The notes under the pieces: generated by a model
What the model saw: the letters and a program-made list of their open reading frames with translations, nothing else
What the model was told of the DNA's origin: nothing
Database searches by the model: none
Position numbers and translations under genes: made by a program
DNA from: Planctomycetota bacterium
Lineage (GTDB): Bacteria; Planctomycetota; Phycisphaerae; UBA1845; PWPN01
Length of the DNA stretch: 64,000 nucleotides
Reading direction: 5' to 3'
Assembly (NCBI GenBank): GCA_022711465.1
Contig: JAKLEZ010000002.1
Coordinates: 310,001-374,000 of the forward strand
In this document: positions 42,816-53,470 of the stretch, piece by piece
Layout of the letters: each line of letters begins with the position of its first letter
Position numbering within the stretch: the first letter of the stretch is position 1

Positions 42816-44393
42816 ATGGCCCGGTTGGGCATCGACTTTGGCACGACCAATACCGTGGCCGCGATTCACGATCGGGGCATGTTTTCGATTGTCCTTCACG
42901 GGGCGCAAACCGGCGCGGGTACGGTTGTTCAAGAGACGTATCCCTCGGCCATTCTGGTTGAGCGGGCGACCGGCTTCCAGTGGTTCGGTCTCGAGGCCGA
43001 GCGGCGGTTTGCTCAGTTGCCGGCATCGGCGGAGTATCTGTTTGTTCCGTCGCTCAAGCGGCAGCTTCGCGACTACACTGCTCGCGGCGACGGTCACTCG
43101 CAGGAGACGGCGGCGCTGCTGACTGGTTTTCTGAAGTCCCTGGCAAGCTCGATCCGTCAGTCGCAGATGATCCCGGACGACGAGCTGCTCGAGGCGGTCA
43201 TTACCTGGCCGGCGAATGCCAACGGTGCCCAGCGGCACATTACCCGGGCCTGCTTCCGGGAGGCGGGTTTCGAGGTCGTCGGGACGCTCAACGAACCCAC
43301 GGCGTCGGCCATCGAACTGGCCGACTGGCTCACGGCCGGCCGGGGCAAAAAGGGTGGCCGCAAGGCCGGCAAGGAATCGGAGCCGATGGCTGTGGCGGTT
43401 TTCGATCTCGGCGGTGGCACGTTTGACGCATCGCTGGTCTGGATCGATAACCAGGACTTCAGGGTCATCGCGTCCGCGGGGATCGAGAACCTGGGAGGTG
43501 ACGATTTTGACCGGGTTTTGCTGGAGATGTTCCTGGCCAAGCTGGGTGGGCCAAACCAGGTGATGAGTCCCCTGACGCGGCAGGCCCTGATTCATCAAGC
43601 CCGCTCTCAGAAAGAGGGCATCTCGACCGGGGCGGTTCGGAGTCTGTTCCTCAATCCCGCGGACTATGGGCTTGACGGCCGGCCGGTCACGATTCCGGTG
43701 GCCGCCTACTACGACCGCATCCGCCCGATGCTGGTACCGGCGGTCAAGATGCTGAAGGGCGTGATCGAGTCTGCTGCCACCAAGCAGCCGGGCATCGAGG
43801 ATGGTTCGCGGCTGACCGTCTACCTGGTCGGCGGCTCGTCCAAGTTGCCGCTGGTCGGGCAGATGGTGGCGGAAGCGTTCCCGGCCAGCAAAGTCGTTCT
43901 GACCGACAAGCCGTTCCGGTCGGTGGCCATGGGCGCGGCCATCTGCGCGATGGATCGAGTCACCTTTCGCGACGTATTTGCCCGCCATTTCGGCTTGCTC
44001 AGGCTTCGCGACCACGGCCGGATCGAGACGTTCGACACCATTTTCCCGGCGGGTACGCCGATTCCCCGCAAGGGTGAGAAGCCTCTTGAAAGGGTTGCCT
44101 GGTATCATCCGGCCCATAGTGTCGGCCACCTCCGGTATCTCGAGTGCACTGCGATCGGGCAGGACGGATTGCCCGACGGAAACGTCCGCGCCTGGTCGGA
44201 CATTTTCTTCCCATACGATCCGGGCCAGCCGTTGAGCGCCCCGCTCAGCGTGGCGGACATATGCGCCACCGATGCTTTCGCCCATCAGCCGGTGTGCGAG
44301 GTGTACCGGTGCGATTCCGATGGTGTGATCACCGTGGAGTTGCGGCGGCCGTCCTCGAGCGATTCGCGCTGTTACGAGATCTACGACAACTGA
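42816..44393 (+). CDS. Hsp70-like (DnaK-type) protein, non-canonical
   Basis: 525 residues. Phosphate-1 GIDFGTTNTVAA (5-16), phosphate-2 [14 protein letters not shown] (195-208), NEPTASAIEL (159-168) and adenosine motif YLVGGSSKLPLVG (336-348) mark the actin-like ATPase. Length is shorter than DnaK (about 640): after residue 385 there is only a 140-residue tail with FDTIFPAGTPIPRKG, like a small substrate domain, and no helical lid. A basic insert (GRGKKGGRKAGKESEP) lies before phosphate-2. GGAGGTAA precedes the ATG. It is coupled to the GrpE-like gene. Confidence 0.9.
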   Translation: MARLGIDFGTTNTVAAIHDRGMFSIVLHGAQTGAGTVVQETYPSAILVERATGFQWFGLEAERRFAQLPASAEYLFVPSLKRQLRDYTARGDGHSQETAALLTGFLKSLASSIRQSQMIPDDELLEAVITWPANANGAQRHITRACFREAGFEVVGTLNEPTASAIELADWLTAGRGKKGGRKAGKESEPMAVAVFDLGGGTFDASLVWIDNQDFRVIASAGIENLGGDDFDRVLLEMFLAKLGGPNQVMSPLTRQALIHQARSQKEGISTGAVRSLFLNPADYGLDGRPVTIPVAAYYDRIRPMLVPAVKMLKGVIESAATKQPGIEDGSRLTVYLVGGSSKLPLVGQMVAEAFPASKVVLTDKPFRSVAMGAAICAMDRVTFRDVFARHFGLLRLRDHGRIETFDTIFPAGTPIPRKGEKPLERVAWYHPAHSVGHLRYLECTAIGQDGLPDGNVRAWSDIFFPYDPGQPLSAPLSVADICATDAFAHQPVCEVYRCDSDGVITVELRRPSSSDSRCYEIYDN

Positions 44394-44553
44394 TTGCGGA
44401 CCGTGTGTTCATTGCACGAGGGCGGTTGCCCAATCGATGCGGAGCTCGTCGGCCGCGACCCCGGTTCCAGCGAGACAGGCTTGGTGGCAGCCGAAGTCGG
44501 ACCGATCGGCGCAGCAGGTCGTCGAGGGGTTGGCGTAGCGGGCCCTCATGGGG

Positions 44554-45456
44554 CTATCCGAACCGGCCGGTGATGTAGTCCTGGGTTCGCGGATCCTGCG
44601 GGTGGGTGAACAGTCGCTCGGTTGCGTCCACCTCGATCAGTTCGCCCATGTACATGAAGGCGGTCCGATCGGAGACGCGAGCCGCCTGCTGCATGTTATG
44701 GGTGACCAGGGCCACGGTGTAGCGTGTTTTGAGCTGGTCGATCAGGTCTTCGATGCGGGCGGTCGCGATCGGGTCGAGGGCCGAGCAGGGCTCGTCCATG
44801 AGCAGGACCTCCGGTTGCAGGGCGATGGCCCGGGCGATGCACAGCCGTTGCTGCTGTCCGCCGGAGAGGGCGAAGGCGCTGTCGTCGAGTTTGTCTTTGA
44901 CTTCGTCCCAAAGGGCCGCCTGCTTGAGTGACTGCTCGACCAGTTCCTCGATGTTGCCGCGGTAGCCGTTGATGGCCGCCCCCCAAGCGACGTTGCGGAA
45001 GATCGACTTGGGGAATGGGTTCGGTTTCTGGAAGACCATGCCGATTCGCCGGCGCAGCTCGACGGGGTCGGTTTTGGGGTCGTGGATATCCTGGTTGAGG
45101 TAATAGGCGTTGCCGGCGACGGTCATGGAGGGGATGAAGTCGTTCATGCGGTTGAAGGCCCGCAGGAGGGTACTCTTTCCGCAGCCGGACGGTCCGATGA
45201 CGGCGGTGACCCGTTTTTCGGGGATATCGAGGGTGACATTACGCACGGCGCTGAAGTTGCCGTAGCGGATGGTGAAGGATTTGGTTCGGAGGATGGTGCG
45301 TGCCGTGGCGGTCCGGGATTGCGACGAGCCGGGCGCCCTGATCGTGGGCGTACGGGGCCGGTCGCCCGCGGGCATTCGGGCCTGGGGAGGTTGCAGCCTG
45401 GGACCAGAGCTCTGAGTCCCGAACGGTTCGGTGGTTCGTCCTGCCACGACTACCAT
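44554..45456 (-). CDS. pstB: Phosphate ABC transporter ATP-binding protein PstB
   Basis: 300 residues. Walker [10 protein letters not shown] (88-96), the Pst-type [11 protein letters not shown] (139-149), signature [10 protein letters not shown] (196-205) and Walker [14 protein letters not shown] (217-229) are intact. An N-terminal extension of about 55 residues (Pro/Arg-rich) is longer than usual PstB (about 260). The start overlaps the end of pstA. It energises phosphate uptake with PstCA. Confidence 0.96.
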   Translation of the reverse strand: MVVVAGRTTEPFGTQSSGPRLQPPQARMPAGDRPRTPTIRAPGSSQSRTATARTILRTKSFTIRYGNFSAVRNVTLDIPEKRVTAVIGPSGCGKSTLLRAFNRMNDFIPSMTVAGNAYYLNQDIHDPKTDPVELRRRIGMVFQKPNPFPKSIFRNVAWGAAINGYRGNIEELVEQSLKQAALWDEVKDKLDDSAFALSGGQQQRLCIARAIALQPEVLLMDEPCSALDPIATARIEDLIDQLKTRYTVALVTHNMQQAARVSDRTAFMYMGELIEVDATERLFTHPQDPRTQDYITGRFG

Positions 45457-46334
45457 GTCGCTTTCCTCTGTTGCCAGCCTCGAATTGCGATGGCCACGCC
45501 GTTGATACACAAGAGAATCGTCAACAGCACGATGATGGCGCCGGCCGCGAGGCGGTGGAACTCCGCTTGTGGCTGGTCGCACCAGTTGAAGATCTGGATG
45601 GGGAGGGCGGTGAAGGCATCGCCGAGTCCGCGCGGGACGAAGGCGATGTAGGCCTGGGCGCCGATCATGACCAGCGGGGCGGCCTCCCCGATGGCTCGCG
45701 AGAGTGCCAGAATCACGCCGGTCGCGATACCAGGCAGGGCTGCCGGCAGGACGTGATGCCACACCATCTGCCATCGGGTAGCTCCGAGGGCGTACGCCGC
45801 CTGGCGTAGGGAGCTGGGCACGGCCGCCAGTGCTTCCTGGGCGGCGATGATGATGACCGGGAGGACGAGCAAGGCCATGGTCAGCCCGCCCGCCAGGACG
45901 CTTCGTCCCAGGGCCATCGACCGGATGAAGATGGCCAGCCCGAGGATGCCATAGACGATGGACGGCACGCCGGCCAGGTTGGTGATATTGAGCTGAATGA
46001 AGCGGGTGAACCGTGTTTTCCTTGCGTATTCCTCGAGGTAGATTGCCGCTCCGACGCCGAGTGGCACGGCGACGGCCGCAGTGATCGCGATGAGCCAGAT
46101 TGTCCCCCAGAGGGAGCTTTTGATGCCGGCGTTTTCCGGGGACATGATCGAAGGGTAGCTGGTCAGGAACTTCATGCTGACGCAGGACCAGCCGTCCGCG
46201 ACGACCCGGCCCAGCAGGACAGCGAGTATGCCCACTCCGCTGATGGTCATGACCAGGCACAGTGCGGAGAACAGCCGGCCGATGGCCCGGCGGCGGCCGA
46301 GTCGAGGCTGGAACAATGTGGCGGCGTCGGTCAT
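45450..46334 (-). CDS. pstA: Phosphate ABC transporter permease PstA
   Basis: 294 residues, six membrane helices. The conserved EAA-type loop is [20 protein letters not shown]...[48 protein letters not shown] and IYLEEYA match PstA/PstC cores. ATGA overlaps pstC's end. With PstC it forms the phosphate channel. Confidence 0.95.
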   Translation of the reverse strand: MTDAATLFQPRLGRRRAIGRLFSALCLVMTISGVGILAVLLGRVVADGWSCVSMKFLTSYPSIMSPENAGIKSSLWGTIWLIAITAAVAVPLGVGAAIYLEEYARKTRFTRFIQLNITNLAGVPSIVYGILGLAIFIRSMALGRSVLAGGLTMALLVLPVIIIAAQEALAAVPSSLRQAAYALGATRWQMVWHHVLPAALPGIATGVILALSRAIGEAAPLVMIGAQAYIAFVPRGLGDAFTALPIQIFNWCDQPQAEFHRLAAGAIIVLLTILLCINGVAIAIRGWQQRKATW

Positions 46335-47230
46335 TCGTACACCTCCCGGAATCGGCCGAGGACTTGCTGGGCGAGGAGGTTGATCGCCAGGGTGATGAGA
46401 AAGAGGGCCATTCCGACGGCGAAGATGGTCTGGTATTCGACCGTGCCGGCCGGAGTGTCGCCCAGGCTCACCTGCACGATGTAGCCGGTCATGGTCTGGA
46501 TGCTCTCCAGCGGGTTGAGGGTCAGCTTGGGGGTCATTCCGGCGGCCAGGGCGACGGCCATGGTTTCTCCGATAGCCCGGGCGAGGGCCAGGAGGACGGA
46601 TGCCGCCACTCCGGAGAGGGCTGCGGGGAGGACAATCCGGGTTGAGACCTCCAGGCGGGTGGCCGACAGGGCGTAGGCTGCGTGCCGGAGGGTCTGGGGG
46701 ACGGCCCGAAAGGCGTCGTCGCAGAGCGAGCAGATGGTGGGGATGATCATGATGCCCACGACAATGGCGGCGCTGGCGGCGTTGAAGATCTCGGTTCGCG
46801 GTAGCATCGGCTGGAGGAGATGGGGGGTTATAAAGGTCAGGGCGAAGTAGCCATACACGACGGTGGGGACACCCGCGAGGACTTCCAGTAGTGGTTTGGC
46901 GATCTGGCGGACGCTTCGCGGGGCGTACTCACTGAGGTAGATGGCTGCGGCGAGTCCCACCGGAAGGGCGACGAGCAATGCCCCGGCCGCGACCAGGAAA
47001 GTGCCCGCGACCAGTGGCAGCACGCCGTAGCCGCGCGGCTCGAGCAGCGGTGCCCAGCGGGTCCCGAGGAAGAACTGGCCGACGGACACGTGCCGGAAGA
47101 AGGCGAAGGACTCGGTGGCCAATACCCAGATGATGCCTGCGGTGGTCAGGATCGAGAGCAAAGCGCATACCAGCAGGCCGCCATGGATCGCCTGTTCCTT
47201 GCACCGCAGGATGGCCCGGTTCGCTGTCAC
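46331..47230 (-). CDS. pstC: Phosphate ABC transporter permease PstC
   Basis: 299 residues, six membrane helices. [50 protein letters not shown] and the coupling loop [19 protein letters not shown]...[27 protein letters not shown] are characteristic of PstC. It precedes pstA with a four-base overlap and follows pstS closely. Confidence 0.95.
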   Translation of the reverse strand: MTANRAILRCKEQAIHGGLLVCALLSILTTAGIIWVLATESFAFFRHVSVGQFFLGTRWAPLLEPRGYGVLPLVAGTFLVAAGALLVALPVGLAAAIYLSEYAPRSVRQIAKPLLEVLAGVPTVVYGYFALTFITPHLLQPMLPRTEIFNAASAAIVVGIMIIPTICSLCDDAFRAVPQTLRHAAYALSATRLEVSTRIVLPAALSGVAASVLLALARAIGETMAVALAAGMTPKLTLNPLESIQTMTGYIVQVSLGDTPAGTVEYQTIFAVGMALFLITLAINLLAQQVLGRFREVYE

Positions 47231-47266
47231 AGTCTCGGGACTCCAGTTTCTTCTCCAGCGGCAGTT

Positions 47267-48274
47267 TCACTTCGCACCATACAGTGTTGCCATGTTGGCC
47301 GACTCGCCGGGCTTGGCGTTCTCCAACACAGAGCCCGTAGTCTGCCGGCGGAGTCGTTCGATGGCCGCCAAGTTGATGGCGTCGGGCAGGGAGACGTACT
47401 TGACCTTGGGGTGCTCGACGATCGACTTGACATTGGCCAGGTAGTACTCGATGAACGACTTGACCTCGCTCTTGGCCAGCGATTCCCTGTTGACGTAGAG
47501 GAACAGCGGGCGGGAGAGCGGCCTGTAAGTGCCTGCTCGGATGTTCTCGAGGCTTGGTTTCACCGGCTTGCCGTCCCCGTTGTCAATCGCGAGGAGCTTG
47601 AGCTTGGTCGTGTTGGCCTCATAGTAGGCGAAGCCGAAGTAACCCAGGGAGCCCGGGTCGCCGGAGACTCCCTGCACCAAGACGTTGTCGTTTTCGTTCC
47701 CGCTGTAGTCGCTGCGGCAGGCCTTCTCCTTGCCGACCACCGCCTCGGTGAAGTAGTCGAACGTACCGCTGTCGGTGCCGGGGCCGTACAGTTTCAGGGG
47801 CAGATCGGGGAAACCTGCCCGGACGTCCTTCCAGTTGTTGATCTTGCTGCCCGGCTCCCAGATCTTCTTCAGCTCCGCCAGCGTCAGGTGATCGCAGAAG
47901 GTGTTGCTCGGGTTGACCATGACCGCGATGCCGTCCAGGGCGATGGGCAGTTCGACGTATTGAACGCCCACCTTCCGGGCAGTTTCCATCTCGGCCGGCT
48001 TGATCGGTCGGGAAGCATCGTTGATGTCGGTTCTGAGTGTTGGTTTTGTATCCAGGAACTTCTTGAATCCGCCGCCGGTTCCGGAGATGCCCACCGAGAC
48101 CCGGACGTCCGGACGGTTGCCCTGGAACATCTCGGCGGCGACCATCGAGATAGGGGCGACGGTGCTCGATCCGTCGACCCTGACCGTCGTGGGTTCCTTG
48201 CCTGTCTGCTGTTCATTGCAGCCGATCGCGGGAAGAAGGAACAGTCCGCAGGCCAGACAGGAGGCTCTGATCAT
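47267..48274 (-). CDS. pstS: Phosphate-binding lipoprotein PstS
   Basis: 335 residues. Signal [18 protein letters not shown] ends in the lipobox [31 protein letters not shown] and [10 protein letters not shown] are the phosphate-contacting loops of Pst[10 protein letters not shown] and [11 protein letters not shown] follow. It delivers phosphate to PstCAB. A PHO-box-like array lies upstream. Confidence 0.95.
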   Translation of the reverse strand: MIRASCLACGLFLLPAIGCNEQQTGKEPTTVRVDGSSTVAPISMVAAEMFQGNRPDVRVSVGISGTGGGFKKFLDTKPTLRTDINDASRPIKPAEMETARKVGVQYVELPIALDGIAVMVNPSNTFCDHLTLAELKKIWEPGSKINNWKDVRAGFPDLPLKLYGPGTDSGTFDYFTEAVVGKEKACRSDYSGNENDNVLVQGVSGDPGSLGYFGFAYYEANTTKLKLLAIDNGDGKPVKPSLENIRAGTYRPLSRPLFLYVNRESLAKSEVKSFIEYYLANVKSIVEHPKVKYVSLPDAINLAAIERLRRQTTGSVLENAKPGESANMATLYGAK

Positions 48275-48331
48275 CGGCGTTGTCTCCGGGTAGGTGGTTT
48301 TGCGCTCGACGCGCGTTCTCCATCTACAGGG

Positions 48332-48387
48332 AATATAGGAAGATCCTGTTCGGCCGGAGTTCGGAAGAGGTTAAGATTCGGCTAAGA
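48332..48387 (-). promoter_or_regulatory. PHO-box-like direct repeats and -10 box upstream of pstS
   Basis: On the minus strand TCTTAGCC (48387-48380) and TCTTAACC (48376-48369) are spaced 11 bp, with a degenerate third copy TCCGAACT (48365-48358), matching the spacing of PhoB-bound repeats and the CTTAACCT type. TATATT (48337-48332) lies where a -10 box is expected when a PhoB site replaces the -35. Supports phosphate-starvation control of the pst operon. Confidence 0.72.
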
Positions 48388-48443
48388 ATGCCGGTCGACT
48401 TGATGGCGAGGCGCGGCGGTTGCGTCTGAGCCTGTTGGGGGCT

Positions 48444-49148
48444 TCATGTTTCGGACTCTATCGGCTCCCGGAAGGTGTAGCCGACACCCCGGACGGTTTG
48501 CACCCACGCCGCAGCCTCGCCGAGTTTCTTGCGCAGGGCGGTGATATGGACGTCGATTGCCCGGTCGGTGACGGCGACCCCCATGCCAAGAGTGGACTCG
48601 ATGAGCTGCCCGCGGGAGAGGACGCGTCCGTTGGCTCCCATGAGGGCTCGCAGGACGCGGAACTCCATCGCGGTCAGGGACACGCTCTGGCCGTTCACGT
48701 GCAGCTCGTGGCGGCTGCTGTCCAGCCGGATCGGCCCGATGGCCAGTACTTCGCTATCCAGTTCCGCGGGTTCCGTTCGCCGGAAAAGGGCGGCGATCCG
48801 GGCGAGAAGGACCTTGATGGAGAACGGCTTGGTGACGTAGTCGTCGGCCCCCAAGGCGAAGCCCACCAAAGCATCCGTTTCCTCGCTCTTGGCGGTCAGC
48901 ATGATCGTGGGGATGGTGGCGGTCAACGGCTCGCGTTTGAGCTGTTGCAGCACTTCGTCGCCGGAGATTCCCGGGAGCATGCGGTCCAGGAGCAGGAGGT
49001 CGGGTGGATCGCGCCGGGCGTTCGCGACCGCCTCGCGGCCGTCGGCCACGCATCGGCAGTTGTACCCTTCGCGCTCCAGGTTGAAGCGGAGCATCTTGGC
49101 CAGGTCGGCCTCGTCTTCGACAACCAAGATGGTCTTGCCCACGCGCAT
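48444..49148 (-). CDS. phoB: OmpR/PhoB-type response regulator
   Basis: 234 residues. The start at 49148 removes an Arg/Pro-rich upstream extension. Receiver: D55 in LLLLDRMLPG, acidic pocket E11-D12, T86-like switch in IMLTAKSEE and K107 in VTKPFS. Effector: winged helix with LTAMEFRVLRALMGANGRVL and DVHITALRKKLGEAAAWVQT. It lies upstream of pstS with the same orientation. No phoR kinase or phoU is adjacent. Confidence 0.9.
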   Translation of the reverse strand: MRVGKTILVVEDEADLAKMLRFNLEREGYNCRCVADGREAVANARRDPPDLLLLDRMLPGISGDEVLQQLKREPLTATIPTIMLTAKSEETDALVGFALGADDYVTKPFSIKVLLARIAALFRRTEPAELDSEVLAIGPIRLDSSRHELHVNGQSVSLTAMEFRVLRALMGANGRVLSRGQLIESTLGMGVAVTDRAIDVHITALRKKLGEAAAWVQTVRGVGYTFREPIESET

Positions 49149-49529
49149 GGCCTGCGATCCTTTCGGTTCCGACTCAACGGGTATCTTACGCGGTCGACTG
49201 TTAGGAGACCATTTGGGTGTTGTTAGTCCGCGGAGAAAGCTGGGGTGCTGGCCGTTTGGGGGTTCGGCGAGGGTGGGGTGATGACCCGCGGGGGATGGTC
49301 GGGCCTTCAACTCCCTTTCGACCAGTCGCAAGCTCTTTTCGGGCAATGTGTTACGGTTGGCGGGGGAGGCGGGTATGGAGTTGGGAGGGCGTGGTCCGGT
49401 CGGCCGACACGCGAGGTGGACATCAGAGAGCCGCTGGTTGTGTGCCCAGCCAGCGCGGGTCCGGGTTGCGTGCGGCTCGTCGATGCCGCGCCCTGTACTC
49501 TTCGCCCGGTTCTTGCGTTTGACCTCGGG
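49149..49529. other. Gap between phoB and the amidohydrolase gene, nothing recognised
   Basis: 380 bases, G/T-rich. A frame at 49245-49568 (plus) lacks a ribosome site and overlaps the real gene. No RNA, terminator or clear promoter is visible, although the phoB promoter must be here. Confidence 0.35.
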
Positions 49530-51005
49530 TCAACGACTCTCCGGAGGCGATGGGCGAGTCGGGAGTGACGGCATGCTGTAATCTGGTTCCGTGGCAAGGA
49601 AGTTGACCGCGAGTGAGCCCAGGGCTCGCGTGCCCACGACCAAGGCGCTCTCATCCACGTAGAAGTCGGGGTTGTGGTTTGGAGCCGCCTTGGCCGGATC
49701 CTGATCGCGCGGGGTGATGCCCAGGCCGATGTACATTCCGGGGGCTGCCTTGGCGAAGACGGAGAAGTCTTCGGAGGCCCCGCTCTGCGGCGCCTGGCTC
49801 ACCTGCCCGTCTGCAGCTCGCCTCAACACCGGCAACATCCGCGTCGTCAGGGCTTCGTCGTTGATGGTCACGTCGTAGAGGCTGGTGATCGAGACTTCTG
49901 CCTTCGCGCCTGCGCTCTCGGCGATCTTCTCGGCGGTGACCCGGACATCGCGGATGACCTGCTGGCGAACCTTCTCATGATAGGTCCGAATGGTGCCGGA
50001 CAGATGCACCGTCTCGGGCACGATGTTGGGTCTGGTTCCGCCGCTGATCACGCCGATGGTCACGACGGCGGGTGAGGCGGTGAGATTGGTTTTCCGGCTG
50101 ACCACGGTCTGCAGGCCCAAGATGACCTGGGCCGAGGTGGTGATCGGGTCTACGGTGTACCAGGGCATGCCGCCATGGCCCTGCCTGCCGGTGATGGTTA
50201 TTTCAAGGGTGTCGCTGCTCGCGGTGACCGCGCCGCCGCGGTAGAAGATGTGGCCAGCAGGGCCGGGGCCGACGTGCAGGCCGAAGACGGCGTCCGGCCT
50301 GGTTTTCTCGAACACGCCCTCTTCCAGCATCAACCGAGCCCCCCAGGTTTTCCCCGAGGAAGGCGCAAACAAGCTGGATCCCTCCTCCGCCGGTTGGAAG
50401 ATGAACATAACCGTACCGGGCAGCACGTTCCTCAGCCCAGCCAGGACCTCTGCCGTCCCCATGAGCATGGCGGTATGGGTGTCATGCCCGCAGGCGTGCA
50501 TGACGTCGACCTCGTTGCCCAGGTACTGAGCCTTGGCCCGGGACGCGAACGGCAGCCTCAGTGGTTCCTTGACCGGGAGGGCGTCCATGTCGGCGCGCAG
50601 GGCGACAGTCCGGCCGGGCTTCCCGCCGCTGAGGATTCCCACCACACCGGTCCGGGCCACGCCGGTGCGTACCTCGAGACCGAGACCGCGCAGGTGCTCG
50701 GCGACGACACCCGCGGTCCTGTTTTCCTGGTCGCCGAGTTCCGGGTGTTCGTGGATGTCTCTGCGCCACTGAATGACCTTCGGTTCAACGGCCGCAACTC
50801 CCCGGCGAACCGCGGCTTCAAGGCTGCTGCTGTCGGCGGGCCGGACAGCGGTGACGAACGTGACCGGTTCCTGGCGGAGCGGCTCCACGGGCATCGCGCC
50901 GGAACCCGGCCGGCCGCGCTGATCCTCGGTTGAAGCCGGCGGTTGCGCGGCTGCGGTGAGGGAAACGAGGCCTGTCGCGAGAATCGTCGCCAAGGCACGG
51001 ACCAT
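49530..51005 (-). CDS. Secreted M20-family amidohydrolase (hippurate/N-acyl-amino-acid hydrolase-like)
   Basis: 491 residues. A signal-like start (ALATILATGLVSLTAAA) precedes an M20D catalytic domain: RRDIHEHPELGDQENRTAG, ALRADMDALPVKE, HACGHDTHTAMLMG (170-183, metal ligands), FQPAEEGSS with the catalytic Glu pair, and QGHGGMPW in the lid domain. Members remove acyl groups from amino acids or peptidyl fragments. Periplasmic location is likely. No co-operonic partner. Confidence 0.92.
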   Translation of the reverse strand: MVRALATILATGLVSLTAAAQPPASTEDQRGRPGSGAMPVEPLRQEPVTFVTAVRPADSSSLEAAVRRGVAAVEPKVIQWRRDIHEHPELGDQENRTAGVVAEHLRGLGLEVRTGVARTGVVGILSGGKPGRTVALRADMDALPVKEPLRLPFASRAKAQYLGNEVDVMHACGHDTHTAMLMGTAEVLAGLRNVLPGTVMFIFQPAEEGSSLFAPSSGKTWGARLMLEEGVFEKTRPDAVFGLHVGPGPAGHIFYRGGAVTASSDTLEITITGRQGHGGMPWYTVDPITTSAQVILGLQTVVSRKTNLTASPAVVTIGVISGGTRPNIVPETVHLSGTIRTYHEKVRQQVIRDVRVTAEKIAESAGAKAEVSITSLYDVTINDEALTTRMLPVLRRAADGQVSQAPQSGASEDFSVFAKAAPGMYIGLGITPRDQDPAKAAPNHNPDFYVDESALVVGTRALGSLAVNFLATEPDYSMPSLPTRPSPPESR

Positions 51006-51304
51006 GTTCCGCTCCTTAACCGGGATGCTCTCGGACGGCGATGCCCGGCTTCTCCGCCGGGTCGCGGACGGTCATCATACCGCACCGCCTGTTGCTGCTG
51101 CCACCATCCCGAATCTGTCCGGCGCGCCATCGTGTGGGTACAGGGTCGGGGTGGTTGGCGCCACCGGGTTGCTCTGTAGAATAGCGGATGAATCGCCGCC
51201 GATTGATCGGGCTGCCGGGTGAAACCGTCTGGAAAGCGCTAAACCGAGGTGAGAGAAAGTGTTCGCTTCGGTTGTTCGCCGTCTTCGAGGACGAGGAGTG
51301 TCCT

Positions 51305-53302
51305 ATGTTCGAGGGTCGTTCGCGATTGTCGCACGTGGGCGGTGGGTTCCCCGGAGTCGCGGCGGCCGCGCTGGGCCTGCTGGTCATGCTCCTGGGGCGG
51401 GTGCCTGCGAGTGCGGCCGCGGAGCACAAGTATGTGGAGCAGACCGGACTGCTGCTGATCTACAAGCACTACGTGAATCACGAGGAGACCAAGCCGGACG
51501 GCAGCCATCCTCAACGGCATTTCACTGACACCGAGGTGGAGACGTTCAAGGCCCAGCCGGCGATCATCAGCGACTACTTCTGGCGGGCCTCGCACTTCCG
51601 GATTCATCCGAAGCACGTCAAGACGGTGGTTGTGGATGCCGAGCTGACCCAGGCGGACCTCAAGGAGAGCTGGCTCGATGCGGCGCGGGTTCACAGGGAT
51701 TACTCCGCGGCCGGTCTCAAGGACGGCGATATTCACCTGATCTGGGTGGTGTGGCCGATCGAGCCGACGGACAAGTACTTCAACTGGGCGGGTGGCCTGC
51801 CGGGTGCGACCGGGCAGGAGGCGTTCTTCACCAAGACCCGGCTGGACGTCAGCGCCTACGAGCATGGTCGCGACATCTCGCAGGCCCATTGGACGATGCT
51901 CCATGAGCAGCAGCACGTCTATGACGATACGTTCGGCATTGTGTCCGGCAAGGGGTGGGGCGATCATCCTTATCGTAACCCGGACGTTGCGGCGGAGAAC
52001 ATGCCCTGGCCGGTGGACAATGCCGCCAGCGGGAACTTCCTGATGTCGGTCGAGGTTCCGGAGAGGGACTGGTTCGATCTCGTGCCCCCGTACATGACGC
52101 ACAAGACGCTGCCGGACAAGGACGGGGACGGGCTGCCGGACAGCGGTGAGGTGCCGGTTTCAGAGCAGAAGCTCGGCACGCGATGCAGTGATCGGGCTTC
52201 CGACCGGGACTCCGACGGCGACGGGATCAGCGATCGCGACGAGGCGATGGGCGATTACTCCGGCGGGTACGACCCCACCTCGGCCGATACCGACGGCGAC
52301 GGGATTTCAGACGGCGTGGATTTTGTTCCGCGGTGTCCGAGCGTCAACTGGCTGCCGCGGAAGACGGCCACGCTGGACGGCACGATCGGGAAAGACGAAT
52401 ACGCGGAGTTCTCGACCTTCAGGTACGACGCCGGCCTGTCGGGCAAGATGTACGCGGCTTGGGAGGAAGGCAAGCTCCACCTGGCAGCGGCGATCGAGGA
52501 CGACGAGATCGTGGTCGGCCAGAAGGAGAGCGACAATCCTGATGATCCGAGGAACGACGGCCTGCAGTGGATGTTCGATATCGACGGCGACGGGTATGTC
52601 GCGACCAAGGCGGACCTCGGCTTGCTGAACTACGTCGTCTGGATCATGCCCGCCGGCGAGGATGGTAATACCACGGTTTACTTCTATGAACATCTTGAGG
52701 GTGCCGGCTGGTGTGAGAAGCGCAGGGCCGCGAACAACGGCATCACCGCCAGGTACATGGTTCGCGCGGGGGGCTATGACGTTGAGGTCTGCATTCCGGA
52801 GAGGGCTTTGCCCGGTGCCACGCTGAAGTTGGGCCGCGGTCTGCGCTTCGCCCAGTACGTTCTGGACTGCGACGGTGGCAGGACGGTTCGCTGTGATGCC
52901 GCCTTGCCGCACACCTACGACATGAACGTGCCCTACTTCATGAAGGTCGAGTTGGGTGATCCGTTCGGCAAGAGGGCGATGGCTGCCAGGATGGCGCCTC
53001 CGACACCCGACCCGCCGACCTTTGCCGTCAAACCGCACTGGGCAGGCGACAAGATCGTCATGACGGCCACCGCGGGCAAGGCCGGCGACGGCCGGGTGGA
53101 GTACTGTTTCGTGGAATGCCTCGGTCAGCCGGGCCGCAAGTGCAGCGGCTGGACCACGGATCTCACGTTCGAGGTCACCGGTGCCGACCCGAAGGCGGAA
53201 TACCGCTACGGCATTTACATGCGTGATGCCGCGGGCCAGGTGACGTCCTGTGGGGCCGAGACGTGCGCGGCGAAGATCCCCCATCCGAAGAAGGAGGAGT
53301 AG
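51305..53302 (+). CDS. Secreted TSP3-repeat protein with C-terminal carbohydrate-binding-like domain
   Basis: 665 residues. The start at 51305 has GAGGAG about eight bases upstream; signal AAAALGLLVMLLGRVPASAA. An N-terminal domain (about 30-250) has HEQQHVYDD, a possible metal-binding HExxH-like set (H-E-x-x-H). Repeats DKDGDGLPDSGE, DSDGDGISDRDEA, DTDGDGISDGVD are calcium-binding TSP3/thrombospondin type. After these, residues about 380-600 resemble a CBM9-like/DOMON sandwich (MYAAWEEGKLHLAAAIEDDE, DGLQWMFDIDGDG). HEQQH suggests a metalloprotease; not proven. Confidence 0.72.
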   Translation: MFEGRSRLSHVGGGFPGVAAAALGLLVMLLGRVPASAAAEHKYVEQTGLLLIYKHYVNHEETKPDGSHPQRHFTDTEVETFKAQPAIISDYFWRASHFRIHPKHVKTVVVDAELTQADLKESWLDAARVHRDYSAAGLKDGDIHLIWVVWPIEPTDKYFNWAGGLPGATGQEAFFTKTRLDVSAYEHGRDISQAHWTMLHEQQHVYDDTFGIVSGKGWGDHPYRNPDVAAENMPWPVDNAASGNFLMSVEVPERDWFDLVPPYMTHKTLPDKDGDGLPDSGEVPVSEQKLGTRCSDRASDRDSDGDGISDRDEAMGDYSGGYDPTSADTDGDGISDGVDFVPRCPSVNWLPRKTATLDGTIGKDEYAEFSTFRYDAGLSGKMYAAWEEGKLHLAAAIEDDEIVVGQKESDNPDDPRNDGLQWMFDIDGDGYVATKADLGLLNYVVWIMPAGEDGNTTVYFYEHLEGAGWCEKRRAANNGITARYMVRAGGYDVEVCIPERALPGATLKLGRGLRFAQYVLDCDGGRTVRCDAALPHTYDMNVPYFMKVELGDPFGKRAMAARMAPPTPDPPTFAVKPHWAGDKIVMTATAGKAGDGRVEYCFVECLGQPGRKCSGWTTDLTFEVTGADPKAEYRYGIYMRDAAGQVTSCGAETCAAKIPHPKKEE

Positions 53303-53470
53303 AGGGGCGACCGGCGAGGCGAGCGATTGCCGCCTTTTCGGAGGGAAGCGTGCGGATTCCAGGGCGTTGCCCTGACCCCCTGCTGTTCGCTAAGATAGAG
53401 GTGAGTCGCATGTGAAGCCGAGGCCGTGGATCGGTGGCGTTTGACCGATAACGCATCAGGAGGGTGAATC

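Noticed and set aside
49245..49568. 107-codon plus-strand frame near the amidohydrolase
   Set aside because: No ribosome site, overlaps a clear gene, and is Gly/Arg/Cys-rich as expected from G-rich non-coding DNA.
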